Below, one piece after another: positions 23,330 to 64,000 of a DNA stretch of 64,000 bases. Origin of the DNA: Odobenus rosmarus divergens (lineage: Eukaryota > Chordata > Mammalia > Carnivora > Odobenidae); the NCBI RefSeq assembly GCF_000321225.1, contig NW_004451663.1:124001-188000 (forward strand). The letters run 5' to 3'. The notes under the pieces were generated by a model that saw nothing but the letters and a program-made list of their open reading frames with translations, had not been told where the DNA came from and did no database searches. The position numbers were made by a program, and so were the translations under genes. Each line of letters starts with the position of its first letter. Position 1 is the first letter of the stretch.

Positions 23330-23445
23330 CAGAATGAGATTAATAACCTTGTATTTACCTGGGTTGTTGTGGAAATGGTACTGGTTAATGTAAAATAGCT
23401 AGCACAAGGTCTAGGACATTTTAAGTGCTCAATAAATGCTTTTTT
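23330..23445 (+). mobile_element. MIR SINE, ancient, 3' part
   Basis: Forward MIR 3' half: GGGTTGTTGTGGAAATGGTA, TAGCTAGCACAAGGTC, TTTAAGTGCTCAATAAATGC. Confidence 0.7.
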
Positions 23446-23884
23446 TCTTCTTCCTCTATGGGAATATGATGCAACTCATTTTCACTTTTTTATATGCTCT
23501 CTATAGGAATAGACAAATATGCTCTCAAAAACAGTAAGTTTTGAATTGAGTTATTTACTCTAGAAGCAGTTTTACAGTCTTAAATACAAAAGAAGCAAAA
23601 GGACAATATAAATCATTTGCTAGGTTATGGGCAAAAGAAAGTATGTGGAAACTGACCAAGACTGAATTTGTGAATCAGTTGAAATATAAATAAATGACAA
23701 TAGCTTTATTTTTCCTGCAGGAAGATATACAATATGTTTAAATTTTATAAAGTATGTTTTATATTGTATATCCCTTATGCAGGAGAAACCAAGAACTTTG
23801 TCTATATAAAGTTTCCTATGTATAACAACCAACAGAATGTTGAAAAAAATGGTTATTGTAATTTATTATACTATTAAAATGAAT

Positions 23885-24075
23885 TAAGCATAATTAGACC
23901 ACTTACAAACTGTACCTCACTTAATTCATGCATTGCCTCTGTGAGGATGATTTTACTGTTGTCACTGTAAGTTGTGAAAATGGAGGGTTCTCATTATGTA
24001 GACATTCAACCACGGCATTTGTCACATAATTAGGAAAGCATATAGGTAGCTTTCAAACCCAGAACATTCCTACCC
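23885..24075 (-). mobile_element. MIR SINE, ancient
   Basis: Reverse MIR-like text: CTCACTTAATTCATGCATTG, CTCTGTGAGGATGATTTTAC. Confidence 0.5.
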
Positions 24076-24266
24076 CAAGCCATGTTCTCTCTCCAGCACC
24101 ACATTGCCTTTCCTAGATGTTTTTTTGAGGATCACTGTAACTTGATCAGGAAGATAAATTTTACGATGTTTATAATAAAAGCAAAGTTAGTCGTTTTTTT
24201 TATAGTGACTGTCATTCACCTGTGGTGCCAAGAACAGTTGTAATTGAGCTGTACCCAATTCCAGAG

Positions 24267-24292
24267 GGATGCTTATAAGGGATGCTTATAAG
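24267..24292 (+). repeat. Short tandem duplication
   Basis: The 13-bp unit GGGATGCTTATAA occurs twice in direct succession. It looks like a small slippage duplication. Confidence 0.7.
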
Positions 24293-24792
24293 GTGAAAAG
24301 GCAAATATTTAACAATGTTTGGGGCTCTGGCCCTGGCTAGTCAGAATGAATGCAGACCTCAGTTCTGGAGCACTTTTTTGAAGGTCACGAACTGTTTCGG
24401 GGATAACCTGGACAGGTATCCTGTCCTAGTGAAGCTTTCCTGGGAAGGACAGACCAGCACATGAGGGGTGTGAGGCAAGTCAGGAGACTCAGTTATGAGT
24501 TTGCTTTTCCTTTTTTTAGTCATAAATTGACAACCAGTATGGCCATACCTTTGAGTATTGGCAACACACCAGCCATAAATAGACTGTTCAAGAAAAATAC
24601 CTTGGATGGAATTAGCAAAATTCTAATTATAGCTGCTTATCAATGGTGAGATTGTAAGTGACTTTTAGTTTCTTCTTTATGGTTATAATTAATTCATTCA
24701 GCATGTATTTATTGAAAGCCTCCTATAGAGCAGGCACTCCTAGGCCCCTGTAATTTCAGAAGTCAATCAGACAAGGTGGTGTTCCCGTTTTG

Positions 24793-24814
24793 TGTGTGTG
24801 TGTGTGTGTGTGTT
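24793..24814. repeat. (TG)n microsatellite
   Basis: About ten GT units followed by GTTTT repeats. Confidence 0.93.
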
Positions 24815-26441
24815 GTTTTGTTTTGTTTTCTGCTGTTTCTACATTTGTAATCAGAAAATGTTTAACAGAATTAAGGAATTTAAGTGTATCAAATAGTTGA
24901 GTGGTAAGATGAAGAGAGGACCTGAGAAAAATTAATCCTGTGCTTAAAAGGTTACATTATATTTTATGAAAATATATGGCCAAAGCTGAGAAGTTTTTAT
25001 TTGTGGACTCTGATACCACATCAAGTGACAGAAGAGTTAGCTTTAGAGGGACTAAGAGTCTGCTCTGGTCAAGATTGTTGTGAGAATTCTCACTGGATTT
25101 TAATAGAACATCATGCTCTTTCTGTGTAGCTTCTTATTTCTAAATGAGTTTTGCTAGGGGAAAAACGAACAAGTCTGATTTTAGGAATTGGTGAAGATTT
25201 TCAGTACTGAGGGTTCAAATGCTGGCCTTCCCATGTTCTTAGAACCTAGTTATTTGTTGTTTTCTTTTTTACTCAATATTGTTAGCGAGGAAAAAGGAGG
25301 GGAGGGAAATTGGAAGTAAAGTCAGAGAGAGACTGCATGTCTTAGACAAAGAGGAAATTTCACAAGACAAGCGAGTCTTGACGAACCAGTTCCACGTGTG
25401 CTTGGGTCTAGTACCGTTCAGCCCAAATATTCAGAATCTGTCACATCACACATATTTAAGCTCCTTATATTGATTAGCCTGCTTTATACTGACAGAAGGA
25501 ATTCCATTAATTACATTTTTGTAAGATGCTAACCGGAAAAAGAAAGAAAGAAGGTAGCTTTCTCTGGGCATGGAAATGTAAAGTGTTCCACATTCGTGGC
25601 TCCTGCTAATTGTAGAACCTGTTCTGTGAGGTTTCTATTTCTACCTCATGTATAGTGATGTTGCAATACTCTGTGGGAAAGGCACATATGCTCAAGGATG
25701 TTGCTGAAAATAAATCTGGAGAATGGAAGACAGTCTTTAGTGGTACTTGGGTGTTATCTACATTGGCAATCTCAGAAGCCTTGCTCTGATAAACTGTTGT
25801 TTCAGCCGGGTCTTCTTTTGAGAAGGCTTTAAATCTTTATCTCTTCTGAGGAAAACAATACTTGGAATTCCTTTTTGTTCCCCATATTCGGACATACTTA
25901 CCTTCATTTGTGTCCGGAATTGACCTCTTTCCCCGGCCGCATCTCCATGAGCCTCCACCCACTAAAGTACAGTGAAGTCATTTTTAAAACTTTTTAAGTA
26001 ATAACCATTTTTCCACATAAAATTGAACTTGATGGCTCAAATTATAAAACAGATATAGAATGGACTTCCCTGGTGAGGGCCTCTCTTTCCATATCTCCAC
26101 GAAGCATAATTTGAAAACCTGGAATAATGGAAAGAGCACGTGACCAGGAGTAAGAATCACAGTCACTCAATTCCACTCAATAATTCAGCTCAATATAACA
26201 GTTACTGAACATGTCAGTGTGCCAAGCATTACAAATGCTAAGGAAAAAAGACACTCTAGAAACTTAACTTCAAGTGTAGGAAAAAGCAGATATAGGAAAA
26301 AGTGTAGTAAAGCATCGTAGATGCTTTGGCAGATTTCTAAACAAGGCCAGTGTTACTTGTCAACCACTCTGGGCCTTGTTTTCTATAAATTTGAAATAAA
26401 TAACTTGGAACAAACTACATATAGAATCTAACCTCTTTGAG

Positions 26442-26578
26442 GAGCGCCTGGGTGGCTCAGTCGGTTAAGCATCTGACCCTTGATCTCGGCTCATGCCTCA
26501 ATCTCAGGGTCATGAGTTCAAGCCCTGCATTGGGCTCCACACTGGGCATGGAGCCTACTTAAAAAAAAAAAAAAAAAA
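26442..26578 (+). mobile_element. Short Can-SINE lacking the CT-rich tail
   Basis: Intact head GAGCGCCTGGGTGGCTCAG, ending GGAGCCTACTT directly followed by poly(A), so the usual CT-rich block is absent. Perfect 19-bp duplication AGAATCTAACCTCTTTGAG at 26423-26441 and 26579-26597. Confidence 0.93.
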
Positions 26579-28358
26579 AGAATCTAACCTCTTTGAGATG
26601 CAAACTTTACGATTCTGTCACTCTGTGCCATTGACTTTGGATCACAAGGAAAAGCCATTGGAAATGGACATGAGGAAATAAATGGAAGTTCAAGGTGGCA
26701 GCATGTGTATCTTTGAAATTTAAAGTAAAGTATGTCATTATAGTCAGAGAGGCAGGAGTAAAAAAATAAATACAATGTATGGTTGCTAAGGAACAGAAGT
26801 ATGCAGTATCATCTTCAGCTTTTCCATAATATTCCTCCTACCTCCATGACTCATGTGAAAGCTGGCCTTACCCTGCTCACAAAATGCCCTTCTCCAATGG
26901 AGGCCTCTCCTCCTACCCCATCCCCAACCTAGTTTCACAGGACCAGGGGAAGAGTTGATAAACTGTACACACGGAGGGGTAAAAAGAACATAGGTGGTTT
27001 GTATTTCTTGTACAATGTGTACTTTGTGGGAAATAAATGTGCTCCATGATCCATTTCCACAGACAATTAGTGTTAACACTTTGGTAAATATTCTTTTGGA
27101 CACTATGTATATAGAACTATCATATATCGGATTCATCTAGCTACTTATATATGCACAATATATAAACATTTATATATATATACAATATATACTATAAATT
27201 TCTGTATCTTCATCTACATCTCTATTTATAGTGACACATCCTTCTAAGTGAAATGGCTTTCCCTTTATACATGTTCATTTTTAAAGCATTTTCACTTTTA
27301 CATTAAGGCAGTTTAATATGCTCCCTGTCCTCTTTACCATCGCATGGTCTCTGTCACCCTGCTCACTCTGAGCCTTCGTTCCTTAGTCCTTCCACGTTAG
27401 TTCATGCCAAACCTTTCACCACCAATTACAATAAAATGACTAATGATTGCTTGTCACTTTCACGGCTTATAATTTTTTTATAAGTCACTGATTCATGGAG
27501 TCCTTCAGAGATGCCTGCCTGTTCTTGAAATTCTTATTCCCATTCTTCAGTCTTGAACTGGATGTCCACTCAACCCCTTTTCTCATCCTTTGCTATCCAG
27601 AAAGGGGTCAAGTGCAGAGAATGCTTCTAGAAGAACAAAGTGCCTGAATTGAGGCCGTAAAGCATTTAGCCTCTCCATCTCACATTTCTATCATTTGGAG
27701 CCTGCTCTTTAGTCTGTGGGGCAAAATGTGAGCCAGTGGGACAAATCTTGCTGATGACTCAGGGCAATGTGATGGTTTATTTGATTGTGTTTTATTGGAA
27801 TTTGAATGGGTTTAGATGGACTGAGCACTTAGTAGTTTAGAGTAAGGCTCAGCCTTTCCTGCTGTATTTCTATTAGGCCACACGTGTACCTACCTACCTG
27901 AGAGGACCTTGAGGTCACTTCCACTGGGTGCTTCTGCTTTGCTCTTTTTCTCAGGTCTTGGCATATGTAAAAACCCCTTCTTCTTTCCATGGCTACTTGA
28001 TATATTTGTGTCAGGGTACTGCGCAAACCTCCTTGATGCTCAGCCGACTCTTCAGGTCTAGTCTAATTGCCCGAGTTCATAATTTGGGTTTGCATCTTTT
28101 CTAAAACTGGCTGTGCAGTGAGATACGGTCTTTCCAGCATCCCACTTCCTTTTCAGGGCCTCACTGCAAGCTCAGAGCCTCCTACTGTAAACCTGGGAGA
28201 AACTACCGGCTTGTCGTAATGATTGAGTCCATTGGTAATGTTAATCACTTGGTATTTTCAAAATTACTTACTTTCTAAAATCTGGTCTTTGAGGAATAAT
28301 TTACATTAAGTGAAATCTACAGATTCTAGGTGTATTTTGATCACCTTTGAAAATGACA

Positions 28359-28555
28359 GGGGTGCCTGGGTGGCTCAGTCAGTTAAGTGTCTGCCTTTGG
28401 CTCAGGTCATGATCTGAGGGTCCTGGGATTGAGCCCCGCATCGGGCTTCCTGCTCAGCGGGGACCCTGCTTCTCCCTCTCCCACTCCCTCAGCTTGTGTT
28501 CCGTCTCTCTCTCTGTCAAATAAATAAATAAAATCTTCAAAAAAAAGAAAGAAAA
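28359..28555 (+). mobile_element. Can-SINE
   Basis: GGTGCCTGGGTGGCTCAGTC head. Duplication GAAAATGACA at 28349-28358 and 28556-28565. Forms an inverted pair with the copy at 28769. Confidence 0.94.
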
Positions 28556-28768
28556 GAAAATGACATAAACTTGTATAGCCACATCTCCTGTTAAAATATA
28601 GAATATTTTCATAACTTCCATGCCACCTGCCAGTTACCACAGCCCCAGAAGCAACCACTATTCTAATTTTTCAAAGTTAGCTACTTTTATTATTAATTTT
28701 GTTTTATTAAGTTTAGTAGGGATTAGTAAGTGGTAATTTCCTTCCTTCTTTGATGTTTGGCATACTGA

Positions 28769-28954
28769 TTTTTTTTTTTTTTTAAGAGAAAGAGTGGTTG
28801 GGGAGGGGCAGAGGGAGAGGGGGAGAGAGAATCCCAAGCAGGCTCCACACTCAGCACAGAGCCTGACACAGGGCTTGACCTCACAACCCTGAGATCATGA
28901 CCTGAGCCGAAATTAAGTAGGTCACCTAAATGACTGAGCCACCCAGGCGCCCCA
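28769..28954 (-). mobile_element. Can-SINE
   Basis: Reverse copy from a poly-T run to GAGCCACCCAGGCGCCCC. Duplication GCATACTGA at 28760-28768 and 28955-28963. Confidence 0.92.
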
Positions 28955-29734
28955 GCATACTGACAAATTACTATACATACCCTCTTTCTAACTAAAAATT
29001 TTTAAAAGTGAGAATATTGATTCACTTGAGAGTTTAAATTATCTGTGAATAAAATAAATATATCTCAAGCTGAGAATGGATTTTTAACACAAAGCCTAGT
29101 TTATTATTGAAATTCAAAGTAAAAACATTTGTGAAAGTTATAATTACACCAAAGCCAGTTTTCAGGCTCACAAAACCAAGATTACCTTTATTTCTTAGAT
29201 TATCTGGGAGATGCTTCTAGACAAAGTTTATGCTGGAAGATAAATTAAGAAATGACTACATGATACATTTAAACTTTAAACCTTGACTGAGATCAGTGAT
29301 AACTAGAATTTTATTGCACATTCTATGTCATGTACTGTATGAAAGACTTTAAGTCCCAGGCTTATAATTACTGAATGTTATAGTTGCTTATTTAACACAA
29401 TGCTTTTTGTCCCTTCAGTTTTCCTTCCATAATAAATTATTTCTCTGTGTCTTTCTTTCAATATACTTCCTTTATGTTCCACTTATTTTTTAAGTTCTAG
29501 ATCTCCCTGTTGGAAGGAATGATTATGGCCAACTATTTTTTATAGCAGATCCAGTATTTGGAAAACCTCATTTATCTTCCTGTCAGTGGAGCTTGGCTAT
29601 CTCGATTCTTTTAGTCTTATCTACTCTCTTAAAATTTTATAGAAAATCAGTAGATAGCACGTATAGTAGGCCTGGGGGGGGAATTAAAAATATGAAGACT
29701 ATATGGACAATAACTAGCAAGAGTTTCAGTCCTG

Positions 29735-29890
29735 ACTGCCATTTATTGGCTATATGATCTCGGACACAGTAAGTTTATACCTTTGTTTCAAAAATCTGAT
29801 GATAGTAATACCTGCCATATCTACTTGTGTTATGAAAGTAACAAAATTAAATCATATGTGAGAAATCTTCGTACATTTTGAAGTGTAATA
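29735..29890 (+). mobile_element. MIR SINE, ancient
   Basis: Forward MIR-like: TATTGGCTATATGATCTCGG, GATGATAGTAATACCTGCCA. Confidence 0.55.
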
Positions 29891-30251
29891 AAAATGTAAG
29901 TTAATGTGATTATGAACATTGTATTTTCTAACCAATATCAGGGCTGATTTCTAATTATAAATAAAAAAAGACAACAAAACCTCAGAATCATCTTCCCTGG
30001 CATTCTTTTGCATTGAAAGCAGGAAGAGAATAAATGCAGACTGAGAAGAACACCTCATTCCTTTGCTCTATACTGCTTGTGATGGTGGTGGTGTTTTTCC
30101 AAAAGCATGTGTTTCTGTTTGCACTATAATTTTTCCTTCATTATAACTCTTATTACAATGTAAGTTAACTTTATTTAGATGACTGTCTCTCTCTACTAGA
30201 TAAGTAGATCCCTGAGGTTAGAGTGCCTTGCCCAAAATAAGAGAACAGCAA

Positions 30252-30295
30252 ATGGATGGATGGATGGATGGATGGATGGATGGATGGATGGATGG
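30252..30295. repeat. (TGGA)n microsatellite
   Basis: About eleven uninterrupted TGGA units. Confidence 0.97.
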
Positions 30296-30925
30296 TTAGA
30301 TGGACAAATGATACCACAGTTTTTAAGAATGCACCTGTGAGGTCTTAATGATGTTTGCAAAGTCTTGAATTCTGTAAGGTGAAGCCCACTTACTAGAAAG
30401 AAAGCGATTTTTCTCTTAACTGCTTACACAGAAAATCCAGTTAATGGTTCAGGCATTTCTTTATTTTTCCATTGAGTCCTCTCTAGTCCATGCTGAGTTC
30501 ACCTAGAATATTCACCCAGGAGTGCCTTCTCTCGTCTTTTTCTTTTCCACCATGGTAACCTTGTGTTTTTCCTCTCTCTCTCTCCCACCCCATTGCTTTC
30601 TTGATCCTGGAGGAGTAGCATCTAGTCTTTATTGTCATTCCTGACTGGAGAAGTCTTTCTTTAGGTCTTTTATATGATTTTAAAGGGGCATATGCAAGTC
30701 AAAAGGGACAATATATATTACCTCACTAATATTGACCTTCTCTTATAGCATCACTTTGATGGGCCAGGCTAGCAAAGGCCTATGCTTATTTAATCCATTG
30801 GAAAAAAATTACTCTCTAGGAGTTTATGCTGACAGCAGTGTACAGAGACAGGGAGAATAGGATGAGGGAAAAACAAAAGTCCAATTATATAAATTTAATA
30901 CAAATTTATTTTAATAATTTAATAA

Positions 30926-61036
<30,111 letters not shown>

Positions 61037-61469
61037 GTAAGGTTGAAATTCATACATTTTTCTGATATGTTTTATCTTTGTGATTGAAATGGGAACTCAT
61101 TGCAAAGTTTTGTTGTGTGACCATTAAGGGCAGTGTTTTTGATCATTGTACTTACAATGTGCTTATTGGATGAAATCAAGCGGGATAAAAAGGGCGACAG
61201 TGCTTTTTATGCAAATAATTTTAGAGTCTATGTTTTTACTTGTAAATGCATCACTGGTATCCAAATGTTAAAAACATTATAATGTATTTAGAAGTCAAAT
61301 TCAGAACTGGAAGAGATGTTAGAAATCATCCAATGCAATCTTCTGACTATATAGTTGGGAAAACTGAGGCCCACTTTCTTCAGGAAATAAAGCTAGTTTG
61401 CTTCAGGGAATAAGGCTAGTTTGCAGGGACATACAGAATATGAAGGAAATGTCAGCTATGACGAGAGAG

Positions 61470-61621
61470 CTTTCTTTCTTTCTTTTTCTTTCTTTCTTTC
61501 TTTTTCTTTCTTTCTTTCTTTCTCTTTCTTTCTTTCTTTTTCTTTCTTTCTTTCTTTCTCTTTCTTTCTTTCTTTTTCTTTTTCTTTCTTTCTTTCTTTT
61601 TCTTTCTTTCTTCTTTCTTTT

Positions 61622-61661
<40 letters not shown>

Positions 61662-61663
61662 TT

Positions 61664-61711
<48 letters not shown>

Positions 61712-61746
61712 TTCCTTCCTTCCTTCCTTCCTTCCTTCCTTCCTTC
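61470..61746. repeat. (TTTC)n with terminal (TTCC)n microsatellite
   Basis: About 277 bp of TTTC units with interspersed TTTTTC variants, turning to TTCC units at about 61712-61746. It abuts the A-rich end of a reverse Can-SINE. Long open frames across it are low-complexity artefacts. Confidence 0.97.
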
Positions 61747-61912
61747 AAGATTTTATTTATTTATTAGGGAGAGCACAAGTCAGGAGGCAGAGGGAGAAGC
61801 AGACTCCCCGCAGAGCAGGGAGCCCAATTCAGGACTTGATCCCATGACCCTGGGATCATGACCTGAGCCCAAGGCAGATGCTTAACCAACTGAACCACCC
61901 AGGTGACCCTTT
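61745..61912 (-). mobile_element. Can-SINE with hugely expanded tail
   Basis: Reverse copy CAAGATTTTATTTATTTATT to ACCACCCAGGTGACCC. Its A-rich 3' end runs directly into the (TTTC)n/(TTCC)n tract at 61470-61746, which is most likely its mutated and expanded tail. Confidence 0.9.
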
Positions 61913-62024
61913 TTTCAAAAGGAATTTATAACTAGGGATTTTAAGGTACAGAAAATGCTGCCCTGAATCTTTTGTCTTTTTTGTTGTGGTTGTTATTAAA
62001 ATTTGAGTCCACACTATAGAGCAG

Positions 62025-62238
62025 CATTTCTCAACCTTTGTGCTATGGACATTTTAGGCCAACTAATTCTATTTGGGGGGGAAGATGGGGGCTATTCTAT
62101 GCATTGTAGGATATTCAGCAGCATCCTTGGCCTCTACCCAGTAGGTATAAATAGCAACCTCCCTATTCCCCACGTTGTGACAATCTAAAATTGTCTTCAG
62201 ACATTGCAAAATGTCGCCTTGGGGACAAAGTCACCCAG
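62025..62238 (-). mobile_element. MER5A-like nonautonomous hAT-Charlie element
   Basis: Close to full-length MER5A text: CATTTCTCAACCTTTGTGCT at one end, GTAGGATATTCAGCAGCATC and TGGCCTCTACCCAGTAGGTA in the middle, and TCTTCAGACATTGCAAAATG near the other. Confidence 0.85.
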
Positions 62239-62719
62239 TTTACAAGCACTCATTTAGGGGAAATGGGTTTTTCACATCTTTCCTTCTTGAAAGCAAGTAT
62301 TAAGAAAGAATGCAAGAGAGCACTGGACTTGGGGAACAGGAATTGGAGTTTCAGCTGGAGATTAGCCGCCGTGTGGAAGTAGTGATGGGAGAAGCCACTT
62401 CCCCTCCTGCCTCAGGAGCAGCTTTGGGCATGCATCTTATTTAGATGCAGGGCATGTGCCCCAAGAGCCTGAGCTGTGGCTTAAAATGAAATCAACCCTT
62501 AGCTCTACTGACAAACTGATGTTTTTCTCAGAACATTGAAATGCCTTTCTGAACATAAATATCTGTTTTTCAAAGAGAAGTAATAAAGGCATAAAATATA
62601 TTTTGGAGTCTTGTCAAAGGACTTTAACTTAAAATCAAACACCCTACGTTCAAATTGTAACTCTGCCTTTTACTAAAAGGCACATCAGTCTGGATCTATA
62701 ATAAAGAGATGGTGTCTAG

Positions 62720-62920
62720 GGACGCCTAGGTGGCTCAGTCAGTTAAGTGTCTGCCTTTGGTTCAGGTCATGATCTCAGGGTCCTGGGATCGAGTCCCGCA
62801 TCACACTCCCTGCTCAGTGGGGAGCCTGCTTCTCCCTCTGCCTGCCTCTCTCCCTGCTTGTGCTCTCTCTCTCTCTCTCTCTCTCGCTTTCTCTCTCTCT
62901 GACAAATAAAAAAGAAAAAA
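62720..62920 (+). mobile_element. Can-SINE
   Basis: GGACGCCTAGGTGGCTCAGT head with a long CT tract. Imperfect flanking duplication AGAGATGGTGTCTA / AGAAACGGTATCTA. Confidence 0.92.
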
Positions 62921-63571
62921 AAAGAAACGGTATCTAAAGTAACATTTTATAAACTATAAAAGACTATGTAAACAAACTGGTTTTAGTATTAATAGTGAAA
63001 AGCCAAGAAAAGTCCCTTTCTTTAAATTCAAAATAGTCTAGAAGCAGATTTTGAGGGTTTATTATAAGTAAGCAGATTTGGTAGCCCTCTCCTTAGTAGC
63101 ATTATTTGCTACTGTCTTTGCTTCCACCTAGTGGCAGGTGAAAATGAAATTGGTTGGTATCTGCTCTGTTTACGTTTCAAGTCCTGGCTTTTTGTGAAGA
63201 TAGCACCTGACGCCTCCATATTCAGTGACCAGATGTAGAATAACTTCAAGAAGAGATGTGGAGGGCTTAGATGAGTTTGAAACCACACATTCCTAGGGCC
63301 ATTCTGTTATTTAATTTTTTCCGGGTATCTATAGCAGCTAAACTGGAGTAGATTCATTCAGATCATAAATTTTCAGACCAAAGTAGCAAAAGGACAAAAT
63401 GGCAGTGAAGAGGAAGGTATTGGCAAGAGAGCAGTCGGGATGATAAATCATGGGATCTGAGATGGACGAGGAAGGGCGTGCAACCAGTGCGGTCCTGTAC
63501 CTTAGAATTCAGGGGTTAGAATGAGGTCGATGTACGTTCGGATCCAGGTTTTAAGAGCTGTTTATCCTGGG

Positions 63572-64000
63572 CAGTGATTCTCAACGTGGGACCTGCAGGT
63601 CTCCTTCAGATTATTTTCATAATAATACTAAGATATTATTTGCCTATTTTGCCATATTGACATTTATTCAGATGGCACAAAAGTGATAGTGGATAAAATG
63701 TTCCAGTGGCTTCACATAACTGAAGACAGTGGTACCAAAAAGTACTAGCAATGATTGTATTACTCACCATTGTAGAACTACCATTTAAAAAGTTCCAGTA
63801 ATAAAATTCAGAATGCCCTTGATGAAGCAATAAAAACTATTATTTTTATCAAATCTCACCCTTGAATAAATGTCTTTTCAATATTTTATTTGACAAAATG
63901 CAAAGTGTGATAAAGCTCTTCTGCTACATGCTAAAGTACGGTGATGGTCATCTCAGAAAAAAAAAACACTTGCATGACTGTTGGATTTGCAAACTACACG
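63572..64000 (+). mobile_element. hAT-Charlie DNA transposon with decayed transposase, continuing past the window
   Basis: It begins with a hAT-type terminal motif, CAGTGATTCTCAACGTGG. From about 63790 the + strand matches decayed transposase coding sequence of the ZBED/Charlie type: fragments read KFRMPL, LTLE and KALLLHAKVR, corresponding to the conserved hAT block around ALLLHTEVRW. Stops and frameshifts break it. The 3' end is outside the window. Confidence 0.7.

Noticed and set aside
26786..27136. 116-codon minus-strand ORF
   Set aside because: No domain, no conservation evidence and no splice context. Likely chance.
30252..30295. Possible CRISPR-like or satellite array
   Set aside because: A simple TGGA microsatellite with no spacers. 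The genome is mammalian.
61398..61861. Long Phe/Leu/Ser-rich and Lys/Glu-rich frames over the TTTC tract
   Set aside because: Low-complexity translation of a microsatellite joined to a SINE.

Overview
This is nuclear DNA from a mammal of the order Carnivora, most likely a caniform of the arctoid type (bear, seal or mustelid). Two things support that. First, there are about 25 copies of a tRNA-derived Can-SINE, recognisable by the head GCGCCTGGGTGGCTCAG, the middle GGTCATGATCCCAGGGTC and a CT-rich then A-rich tail. Their sequence is closer to arctoid copies than to those of cats or dogs. Second, the only protein-coding exons belong to two mammalian genes that neighbour each other in other mammals. 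The species assignment is inference.

Layout. The whole window lies inside the anoctamin gene ANO3, read on the + strand. From 1 to 31,037 it is ANO3 intron, and nested in it on the opposite strand is the membrane mucin gene MUC15. The MUC15 coding exons are at 6621-5894 (start codon at 6584), 3396-3247 and 1343-1183, and they give a complete 333-residue reading frame. From 31,038 to 61,036 ten consecutive ANO3 exons follow: 31038-31120, 31541-31681, 32204-32368, 43901-43937, 48468-48579, 49324-49381, 55139-55236, 57855-57988, 58878-59030 and 60889-61036. All have GT-AG introns and compatible phases, and they join into about 376 codons covering the end of TM2 to just after TM9, including the whole Ca2+-binding core of the fold. 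The upstream and downstream ends of ANO3 are outside the window.

The rest is intron. It holds Can-SINEs (17 on +, 8 on -), older MIR and L2 fragments, several L1-derived pieces, a MER5A-like hAT element, the start of a larger hAT-Charlie element running off the right edge, one 250-bp poly(A)-tailed retrocopy of an unidentified mRNA 3' end, and numerous microsatellites, the largest a (TTTC)n tract of about 277 bp.

The two genes are related by position and not by pathway as far as the sequence shows. ANO3 is a TMEM16-family membrane protein. MUC15 is a heavily glycosylated cell-surface mucin. No operon, CRISPR array, RNA gene or evidently new gene system was found. The most unusual items are a perfect 23-bp hairpin inside an L1 tail, a G-quadruplex motif just upstream of one ANO3 exon, an ANO3 splice acceptor preceded by a purine/AT trinucleotide repeat in place of a pyrimidine tract, and the retrocopy. 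All coordinates were read by eye; TE boundaries are approximate unless target-site duplications are quoted.
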